Of a stretch of 27,969 bases of DNA, positions 22,693 through 27,969 are shown one piece after another. Position numbers and translations under genes: made by a program. The stretch is taken from assembly GCA_934462825.1 (NCBI GenBank), contig CAKSIP010000022.1, positions 1-27,969 of the forward strand, read 5' to 3'. Each line of letters opens with the position of its first letter. Within the stretch, counting starts at the first letter, position 1. The notes beneath the pieces were generated by a model. It was not told the origin of the DNA and searched no databases. It worked only from the letters and a program-made list of their open reading frames with translations. This DNA comes from an uncultured Eubacteriales bacterium (GTDB taxonomy: Bacteria > Bacillota > Clostridia > Oscillospirales > CAG-272).

Positions 22693-23253
22693 TCAGTTCT
22701 TTTCGGTAATGGTTATGTTCACCGGAAGAATGTTGGATTGCTCGTAGACGATTTCGTTAATCTGCGCAATCTGTGCCGGCGTCAAATCCTTCCCGGACAC
22801 AATGATGCGGGCGCTGTCGCCGTTCAGAACCGCTACGCATTTTTCAAAGCCCTTTGCCATCACCAGCGTTTCAATATTGGCTTCCTGCTCCATTGCCATG
22901 GCGAGCTTGGAAATATCGGCCATAGCCTGCGTTTTGACCGCCTCGGCGGCCCCTTCCTTTTCCACCACAGCCTGCAAAACCTCCATTGCCTCATCTCTGG
23001 CTCTTTGACGGCTGACCTGAGCCGATGCGAAATAGCTGTCTGAAACGCTCATGCCGTCGTTCTTCCCCGAAGCCGCCTCACCCGAAGGCTCCTTGTACCC
23101 ATTGTAGCCATCTTTCTTTCCGATATTGAAAAGAAGAATGTTCAGGCACACGGCCGCGCCAATCAACAGTACCGCGCCGGCAATGATCAGGTTTCGTTTG
23201 CCGATTTTGAGAAAGAAGTTTTTGACCGGATTTATTTTTTGCTCAACTACCAT
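22693..23253 (-). CDS. spoIIIAH: Stage III sporulation protein AH
   Basis: Mother-cell membrane protein whose extracellular domain docks with a forespore partner (SpoIIQ in Bacillus) across the intermembrane space. The 186-residue protein has one transmembrane segment (about 22-42), a linker, and a C-terminal ring-forming (YscJ/FliF-like) domain with SYFASAQVSRQRARDEAMEV, the AKGFEKCVAVLNG strand-turn and a terminal LPVNITITEKN. GGGAGG lies eight bases before the ATG. It is last in the operon, 74 bases after spoIIIAG, the largest gap in the cluster; that gap contains a possible internal promoter. No spoIIQ-like gene is in the window. Confidence 0.93.
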   Translation of the reverse strand: MVVEQKINPVKNFFLKIGKRNLIIAGAVLLIGAAVCLNILLFNIGKKDGYNGYKEPSGEAASGKNDGMSVSDSYFASAQVSRQRARDEAMEVLQAVVEKEGAAEAVKTQAMADISKLAMAMEQEANIETLVMAKGFEKCVAVLNGDSARIIVSGKDLTPAQIAQINEIVYEQSNILPVNITITEKN

Positions 23254-23286
23254 TGGATTTACCTCCCAAATTGTTTTTACATTGCA

Positions 23287-23316
23287 TTTATATGGTGACC
23301 ATTCCGAGTTTATGAC
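23287..23316 (-). promoter_or_regulatory. Possible internal sigma-E-type promoter before spoIIIAH
   Basis: On the minus strand GTCATAA (23310-23316) and CATATAAA (23287-23294) are 15 bases apart, similar to sigma-E elements (CATACANT-like -10). GTCATAAA also occurs as a second direct copy at 23321-23328, 12 bases away. An internal promoter is known in the spoIIIA locus of Bacillus subtilis, which makes this plausible. Confidence 0.35.
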
Positions 23317-23327
23317 AGGTTTTATGA

Positions 23328-23834
23328 CTATTTAGCTCCGGTAATGTAGATTCGAGAGCTGTTGATCCCATAAGCGGCCGATATTAAACGGATCAGTTCC
23401 CGCTGAATCACAGGATTTCCTCCTCCCTTGCATACAATCCCCACGCCGGCGATCCGCGGGGGAATTTCCGTCACGCGAACCGCGCTTTCGGAGCTGCCGC
23501 TTCCGATGACCACATAATCCCCCTTGGCTTCGTTTTGCGCATAAACATACTCAAATCCGCTTTCCAGACTCACTGCCACGCTGACATCCGAAACGCCGTT
23601 TACACGGGAACAAAGCGCATCAATCTTTTTTTCAACGGACTCCCGATACGCAATCAAGGCATCGCTGTCTCCCTTTGCTTCTTTTTCTTTTTTCTTTTCC
23701 CCCGAACCGCCGTAAAGCAACAAGGCAATTCCCAGCACGGCGCCTGCCATAAGCAGTACCGGCTTCCATTTTCCCTTCCCCATAAAATCTCGCCAAAACG
23801 TCTTTTTCGCCACCGGAACCATTCTTTTTTCCAT
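23328..23834 (-). CDS. spoIIIAG: Stage III sporulation protein AG
   Basis: Component of the mother-cell-to-forespore channel; in Bacillus it forms a large ring. The 168-residue protein has a basic N-terminus, one transmembrane segment (about 25-43), a charged linker (KKKEKEAKG) and a ring-building domain with EKKIDALCSRVNGVSDVSVAV-type and IAGVGIVCKGGGNPVIQREL-type segments. GGGGGA precedes the ATG. It follows spoIIIAF by 36 bases. Confidence 0.93.
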   Translation of the reverse strand: MEKRMVPVAKKTFWRDFMGKGKWKPVLLMAGAVLGIALLLYGGSGEKKKEKEAKGDSDALIAYRESVEKKIDALCSRVNGVSDVSVAVSLESGFEYVYAQNEAKGDYVVIGSGSSESAVRVTEIPPRIAGVGIVCKGGGNPVIQRELIRLISAAYGINSSRIYITGAK

Positions 23835-23870
23835 CGTTTCCCCCTTCTTGTTTCGATATTTCCGTTCCCT

Positions 23871-24374
23871 TTACTCTATGGCGCACACACACGTGCAATC
23901 AAACACTCCGCCAATAAACGCTTCCACTTGCCGCGGATCCTTAAAGCGAGAACGGCCGCAGAGAATCACGGTAATGTGAGACGGCTTTTGCAAGCCGTAG
24001 GCGTCTGCGTCTGAAAATCCAACCTTGACACGGCACTCATCCGCCGGAATCGAAAGCCGCTCGGCCAGCATCGCCTTTACAGCCATGCCCACGCTGTCGC
24101 CGTATCCGCCTTCCATGTATTTCCGATACATGGCGTCGTACTGATGGTACAGGTCTTTTTGCTCGCTCGGATTCTGAAACAGAAATTGATCGTCCTCGCA
24201 AAGCGTCCGAAGCTTTTGCAACACACGAGCCATCGGTGCCACCATGACAGCCAAAAGGCAAAGGGCGCACAAAAGGCGCAGGTGCTTTTTGGTTCCGCCG
24301 TCCCCCGGTAGCAGAAGGCAAACCAGCCCGCCGGCCGCGGCCATACAAACGACGGAATAAAGATAAGCGTTCAT
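23871..24374 (-). CDS. spoIIIAF: Stage III sporulation protein AF
   Basis: A 167-residue membrane protein of the SpoIIIA complex. Two hydrophobic segments (about 5-23 and 33-50) are followed by a soluble domain with YRKYMEGGYGDSVGMAVKAML and AYGLQKPSHITVILCG. Identity rests on this layout and its slot between spoIIIAE and spoIIIAG; sequence in this family is weakly conserved. It starts 16 bases after spoIIIAE, with GGGGG upstream of the ATG. Confidence 0.88.
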   Translation of the reverse strand: MNAYLYSVVCMAAAGGLVCLLLPGDGGTKKHLRLLCALCLLAVMVAPMARVLQKLRTLCEDDQFLFQNPSEQKDLYHQYDAMYRKYMEGGYGDSVGMAVKAMLAERLSIPADECRVKVGFSDADAYGLQKPSHITVILCGRSRFKDPRQVEAFIGGVFDCTCVCAIE

Positions 24375-24390
24375 GGTGGTTTTTCCCCCT

Positions 24391-25647
24391 TCATATTCCT
24401 ACGGCTGAGGAGCATTTGGTAAACAAAGCCAGCATAAAAATCAACGTCACCGAGCATATGCAAGCGGCCGCCAATAAAAAGCCGTTAATGCCCGACAGCT
24501 CGGCTACGATTTTGCCCTCTTGCACACAGCCGAGCGCTTCCGCCGCCCCCGTGGCGAGAGACAGCGCAAGCTTTGTCACCAAAAGGGTGGTCAACGTAGG
24601 AACCAGCGCAAGCAAAATTCCCACCACGCCCACAACGCCGACGCTGGCACGGATATATTCGATGCTGTAGCCAACGGTTCCCATGGTGCCTGCCAGCGAG
24701 GATCCGACAACGGGAATCAAATTTCCCACAGCAAATTTGGCGGCCTTGCCGGTTAGATTGTCGGCTTTGGAGGCCAAAAGGCTTTGCGCGGCCATCACGG
24801 TACAAAAAACACTCATAAGAAAGGTAAGCGCCGTGGTATAGAGCTTTTTGAAGAAGCCGGAAAGCCCTCCCAAATTCATCTCCGGGGCAAGAATCCCGGC
24901 GGCCGAAAACGCCATGCACATGCCGGATACCGGAATCACACTGCGAGCGCAAAAATTTTCCGTCAACGTCATAAACAGCATCAAGGCGGAATGACTGACC
25001 ACCGCAGACGAAACATTGCCTCCCATCGCGTAGAGCGTTCCCATCATGGGGATCAAGGCGTTAGCGAAAAGGCATAAATTTTGAAAGAAAGCCGACACCG
25101 ACTGCAAGATGCCGTATAAGGAAGATACCGCCAAAAGGAACACGGCCGCCGAGGAGCAAAGCGAAAAAACATTTCCCATAGAGGGAGAGGCAAAGGAAGC
25201 CTTGACGGCATTCAGCACGGCGGCCAACACGAGAATCCCCAGCAGTGTGGCAAGAAGTCGCAGCGCATCTCCGACCTTCAGACCGATCGCGCGCCCAATC
25301 GTCCGAATCCAATATCCAAAGTCCAAGGTTTCTGAGGCGCCTTGTGCGACTTTGTCAATATCGGAGGAATATAAAGCTTCGGGCAGAAGGGCCGCCACAT
25401 CGTCGGGAAGCGCCTTTAGCATCGCCTGATATTCTTCATTGCCCGCAAAAGCGCTTTTGTCCGAATGGCTTGTGTCGGCATCGGCGCTCGCCCTTTCCTG
25501 TTCCCTCGGTTCCCGGCCGCTTTCTCCCGCGGCGGCAACCGGGAGCGTCAAGCCATATACAAGGAGCGCCAAAAGCAAGCCGATCACGCCAAGAGAAAAG
25601 GCGCTTTTTCCCTTCCTGTTTCCCTTTCTTTGTTTCTTTATCCCCAT
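24391..25647 (-). CDS. spoIIIAE: Stage III sporulation protein AE
   Basis: A 418-residue polytopic membrane protein of the sporulation channel. It has an N-terminal hydrophobic segment that may be a signal peptide (about 16-40), an acidic extracytoplasmic stretch (41-105), then several transmembrane helices. Family-typical segments are NLCLFANALIPMMGTLYAMGG and KFAVGNLIPVVGSSLAGTMG. GGGAGG lies eight bases before the ATG. The start overlaps the spoIIIAD end by 10 bases, indicating coupled translation. Confidence 0.93.
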   Translation of the reverse strand: MGIKKQRKGNRKGKSAFSLGVIGLLLALLVYGLTLPVAAAGESGREPREQERASADADTSHSDKSAFAGNEEYQAMLKALPDDVAALLPEALYSSDIDKVAQGASETLDFGYWIRTIGRAIGLKVGDALRLLATLLGILVLAAVLNAVKASFASPSMGNVFSLCSSAAVFLLAVSSLYGILQSVSAFFQNLCLFANALIPMMGTLYAMGGNVSSAVVSHSALMLFMTLTENFCARSVIPVSGMCMAFSAAGILAPEMNLGGLSGFFKKLYTTALTFLMSVFCTVMAAQSLLASKADNLTGKAAKFAVGNLIPVVGSSLAGTMGTVGYSIEYIRASVGVVGVVGILLALVPTLTTLLVTKLALSLATGAAEALGCVQEGKIVAELSGINGFLLAAACICSVTLIFMLALFTKCSSAVGI

Positions 25648-26033
25648 GTCAAAACCTCCCGCACAGTTTGCAGAATTTGTTCCAGCAAAGGCAGGCAGAG
25701 AAGCAGAATTTCCAATCGTCCCATCATTTCCACGCCGGTGGCGGCGCTACTCTCACCGCAATCGCGGCATATATCCGCACACAGCTGGGTAAGCGCCGCC
25801 ACGCCCATGGCCTTGACAACGCGGCTTCCCTGCTCCCCCAAGGCCGTCCCCTCCATCAGCGAGGTCAGATACGTCAGCAGAGGCGCCGCCACGCCCAAAA
25901 CAGATATAGCCACGAAAATGGTTACGGCCACTCGGAAAAAAGGAGAAAATTCAGGGCGAAAGCTCCGAATCACGCTGCCGGCCGCTGTACAGAGAACGGC
26001 CACAAATCCGATTCTGACGCAAAAATCCGCCAT
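25638..26033 (-). CDS. spoIIIAD: Stage III sporulation protein AD
   Basis: A 131-residue membrane protein, mostly hydrophobic helices, with FRVAVTIFVAISVLGVAAPL and a cysteine-containing middle (LCADICRDCGESS). The DCGESS motif before a final helical pair is typical of SpoIIIAD. AGGAGGG precedes the ATG by seven bases. It lies between spoIIIAC and spoIIIAE as in other spore formers. Confidence 0.92.
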   Translation of the reverse strand: MADFCVRIGFVAVLCTAAGSVIRSFRPEFSPFFRVAVTIFVAISVLGVAAPLLTYLTSLMEGTALGEQGSRVVKAMGVAALTQLCADICRDCGESSAATGVEMMGRLEILLLCLPLLEQILQTVREVLTWG

Positions 26034-26057
26034 GAAGCTGCCCTCCTTTTTTTGAAA

Positions 26058-26252
26058 TCAAAAGCCGAACACATCGCAAATGGTGTCAAACAGCTTGCCG
26101 ACCTCCCCCACCAGCATCAAAAGGACTACAATGATCCCGGCAATTCCCACCAGCATCGCCTGCTCGTCGCGGCCGGATTTGCTGAGGATCTGTGCGGCTA
26201 CCGCCACAAGGATTCCCACGCCTGCCACTTTGAGGATAAGACTTACATCCAT
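26058..26252 (-). CDS. spoIIIAC: Stage III sporulation protein AC
   Basis: A 64-residue protein with two transmembrane helices joined by a short polar loop, SKSGRDEQA. Start, length and loop fit SpoIIIAC closely. AAAGGAAAG lies upstream of the ATG. It follows spoIIIAB by 21 bases. Confidence 0.94.
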   Translation of the reverse strand: MDVSLILKVAGVGILVAVAAQILSKSGRDEQAMLVGIAGIIVVLLMLVGEVGKLFDTICDVFGF

Positions 26253-26273
26253 CGTGCGCTTTCCTTTCTTTTT

Positions 26274-26744
26274 CTATAACAAAATGATCACGGCGATCCC
26301 TACTGCCGCAAGGCACAGGGCGACCGTTGTCTTTTGATGGGCCGAAAAGGCTCCCTGCTTCTGCTGGAGCAACGCCTCCAAGGCCGAAGCCGTTCGTTGA
26401 CATAGACGAACCTCCGTTTCACGGTAGCTTTTGCCCTGTGCTTTTTCGTAGGAGGCAAGGATTTCCCCGGCGGCGTCCCCGCAAATCCGGCGCACCTTGT
26501 CCGTCACCTCGGACAAGCATGGCGGCGGTTCGTCAAAATCCAAGGCTTTCCACATATCCGGCGGTGTGCCGGACAGGATTTCCTGCATCGGTGCCGAATA
26601 GCAATCAATTTGGTTTTGAACATATTTCACCCATGCAAGCAAAGCCATCAGCTTTTCCATACGTCTTTTTTCCCGCGAGGAAATCCAAACGGCACCTCCA
26701 AGCCCCGACAAAATCAACAGCACGGCGCCCAACCATTTCAGCAT
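26274..26744 (-). CDS. spoIIIAB: Stage III sporulation protein AB
   Basis: A 156-residue protein with an N-terminal hydrophobic segment, a soluble helical middle and a C-terminal hydrophobic helix, the fold shared with type II secretion/GspF-like proteins. Recognisable segments are WISSREKRRMEKLMALL near the start and GKSYRETEVRLCQRTASALE near the end. The frame extends far upstream, but the ATG at 26744 overlaps the spoIIIAA stop by seven bases and has GAAAGGAAA before it, as expected for a coupled start. Confidence 0.92.
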   Translation of the reverse strand: MLKWLGAVLLILSGLGGAVWISSREKRRMEKLMALLAWVKYVQNQIDCYSAPMQEILSGTPPDMWKALDFDEPPPCLSEVTDKVRRICGDAAGEILASYEKAQGKSYRETEVRLCQRTASALEALLQQKQGAFSAHQKTTVALCLAAVGIAVIILL

Positions 26745-27679
26745 AACGCCATTTCCTTTCCCTCTCCGTCGGTTATGCGGTACCGAAATTGTCCGTTTTG
26801 TCTCGTCAGTCCGACATAAGCGCCAAACACCCCCGCATCCATCAGGCATCGGATATTTTTTCTTTGGCAAAGGCCGGCAAAATCGCAGGCATGCGCCGAA
26901 GCCAACAAGGCCGCTCCGCCGCCGGCCGCATCGCAAACGGCACGCGCTTCGGCTTCTGCCCCCATTTCATCGCAGACGATCAGCTGCGCATTCATGACGC
27001 GGAGAGCGATCTCGATCCCCACCGCTTTGGGATAGCCCGACAAAACATCCATGCAGAGATCCCGTCCGCGCAGACCTTTTTCCATTTCTCCCCGACTATC
27101 GACGACCACCACTCGCACAGGGTTTCTTCCCCCGGCCATCATGGCCGCGGCGCTCCGCAACAGTGTCGTTTTCCCTTCGCCGGGCGGTGCGTAAACCAAC
27201 ACGCCTTTGGACAATCGAAATCTTCGCAAGAGCGCACAAACGACCGAAGCATCGACGGTCATAACACAGGGCAGACGCAAAATCAAGCCGGTAATGTCCC
27301 GAACGCCAATCACGTGTCCTTGCTCCACCGATGCCCGTCCGCAAACACCGACGCGCAAGCCGTCCGGCAAGGAAATATAGCCGTTTTGAATGGTTTCGCT
27401 ATGGGCATAGAGAGAGCCTCCGCAAAACAGGGACACCGCTTGTGCCATTTCGTCGGCGGACAATGTAAGGTTCAAAGAGCGATTCTCGCCGCCGCAAAGT
27501 GTCAAAAAACAGCTTTGCGCACTGTGAATACGGATTTCCTCGCACCCTTCGGGAGGAAGCATACGGTGCAACGCATCCGTCAGGCGGTAGGGCAACCCGT
27601 TCCAGATCCACGAGGGGATGATTTCCTTTTTGCCCCTGGATTCCGTTGTCAAAGGGCGGTTCCACACCACACTTTTCAT
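26738..27679 (-). CDS. spoIIIAA: Stage III sporulation protein AA, channel ATPase
   Basis: Cytoplasmic (mother-cell) ATPase related to secretion ATPases, thought to power assembly or transport by the SpoIIIA-Q channel. The 313-residue protein has the Walker A loop APPGEGKTT (164-172), VVVDSRGEM (191-199), the Walker B LIVCDEMG (233-240) and a C-terminal SAHACDFAGL segment. GGAGG lies eight bases before the ATG. It is the first gene of the eight-gene operon. Confidence 0.95.
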   Translation of the reverse strand: MKSVVWNRPLTTESRGKKEIIPSWIWNGLPYRLTDALHRMLPPEGCEEIRIHSAQSCFLTLCGGENRSLNLTLSADEMAQAVSLFCGGSLYAHSETIQNGYISLPDGLRVGVCGRASVEQGHVIGVRDITGLILRLPCVMTVDASVVCALLRRFRLSKGVLVYAPPGEGKTTLLRSAAAMMAGGRNPVRVVVVDSRGEMEKGLRGRDLCMDVLSGYPKAVGIEIALRVMNAQLIVCDEMGAEAEARAVCDAAGGGAALLASAHACDFAGLCQRKNIRCLMDAGVFGAYVGLTRQNGQFRYRITDGEGKEMALC

Positions 27680-27722
27680 TGGGAGCGCCTCCTTCCTTTT
27701 TCATGATAAGTCCGCCGAAAAG

Positions 27723-27730
27723 ACTGTATC
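27723..27730 (-). promoter_or_regulatory. Candidate sigma-E -10 element of the spoIIIA operon
   Basis: On the minus strand GATACAGT, a seven-of-eight match to the sigma-E -10 consensus CATACANT, lies 43 bases before the spoIIIAA ATG. The sequence further upstream (TTAATAT) is a possible but closely spaced -35. No well-spaced sigma-A promoter is present. In Bacillus subtilis this operon is sigma-E controlled, which agrees. Confidence 0.45.
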
Positions 27731-27791
27731 TTGCTCCCATTATATTAAGCTTGTCTGCAAGATAGAACCAAAATCCGTTTTTCAACGCAAA

Positions 27792-27828
27792 AGGGGCTGT
27801 TAAAAACTCGATGTTTTTAACAGCCCCT
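27792..27828. terminator. Long palindrome upstream of spoIIIA
   Basis: A perfect 16-bp stem (27792-27807 with 27813-27828) closes the loop TCGAT. It would end transcripts arriving from the right, isolating the spoIIIA promoter. Confidence 0.8.
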
Positions 27829-27829
27829 C

Positions 27830-27854
27830 AAAAATGCCGGTCGGGATCCCGGTG
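27830..27854 (-). terminator. Short intrinsic terminator within repeat copy B
   Basis: On the minus strand a GC-rich hairpin (27837-27852, built around CGGGATCCCG) is followed by five T (complement of 27830-27834). The same sequence, with a few changes, is the short terminator at 5923-5947. Confidence 0.7.
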
Positions 27855-27969
27855 TTTTTGAGCGATTCTTGGTCGTTTTTGCCTTTCATATCTTGTTTTT
27901 TGATTTTCTTTCGTGGCAAAACGGCGGCGATTTGCCGCCGAGACCAACGTCGCCGGAGTGTCAGAAAAA

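Larger units (their letters stand above)
27788..27942 (-). repeat. Composite dispersed repeat, copy B
   Basis: Read on the minus strand it repeats the order of copy A: GC hairpin CGGCGGC-AAATC-GCCGCCG (27922-27940), A-rich conserved middle (27855-27921), short terminator (27830-27854) and long palindrome (27792-27828). It lies between spoIIIAA and whatever minus-strand gene is beyond the right edge. Confidence 0.75.

Noticed and set aside
27800..27889. A 29-codon frame on the minus strand within repeat copy B, beginning MKGKNDQESL
   Set aside because: The matching frame in copy A has a stop and a length change, and the conserved parts are the hairpins. Coding selection is not supported; there is also no clear ribosome-binding site.

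Overview
The window looks like chromosomal DNA of an endospore-forming Clostridia-type Firmicute (low to mid GC). The main evidence is a complete eight-gene spoIIIA operon (spoIIIAA to spoIIIAH) in canonical order. HPr kinase/phosphorylase, strong Shine-Dalgarno sites and several near-consensus sigma-A promoters with 17-bp spacers agree with this. I see no phage genes, transposases, CRISPR arrays, rRNA or tRNA genes. Coding density is high, and no gene-free stretch reaches 300 bases.

Layout. Positions 1-2493 (minus strand) hold hprK-pyk, a carbon-regulation and glycolysis pair. Positions 2713-5903 (plus) hold two tandem paralogous parvulin-like lipoproteins and a membrane-anchored TIM-barrel-like protein. 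Positions 5997-8111 (minus) hold a sugar-phosphate epimerase and a Gfo/Idh/MocA oxidoreductase. These are divergent from a malate/lactate-type dehydrogenase at 8377-9489 (plus). Positions 9566-13643 (minus) form a probable five-gene unit read in the order DUF1858 protein, trmK, a degenerate metallophosphoesterase, rlmD-like rRNA methyltransferase, ROK glucokinase. Aspartokinase follows at 13941 (plus), a HIT protein at 15454 (minus), then an amidohydrolase overlapping an FkbM methyltransferase at 15909-17824 (plus). asd, plsY, a SAM methyltransferase and a degenerate FolC-like protein fill 17968-22537 (plus). The spoIIIA operon occupies 22693-27679 (minus).

Functional themes. Aspartokinase and Asd supply the first two steps of the lysine/threonine/methionine/diaminopimelate branch. 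hprK, pyk, glcK and the sugar operon belong to central carbon use. rlmD and trmK are RNA-modification genes sharing one operon. The SpoIIIA proteins build the mother-cell half of the channel to the forespore.

The most unusual content is outside the genes. A composite dispersed repeat of about 150 bp occurs twice (15301-15448 and 27788-27942), with a truncated third copy at 5923-5986. It has a GC-rich hairpin whose stem is kept while its sequence changes, a conserved A-rich middle, a short intrinsic terminator and a long palindrome. The palindrome family occurs six times and marks all four convergent gene junctions. Two proteins look like enzymes that have lost catalytic motifs: the phosphoesterase at 11984-12673 and the FolC-like protein at 21287-22537. 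All functions come from reading motifs by eye; no database search was run.
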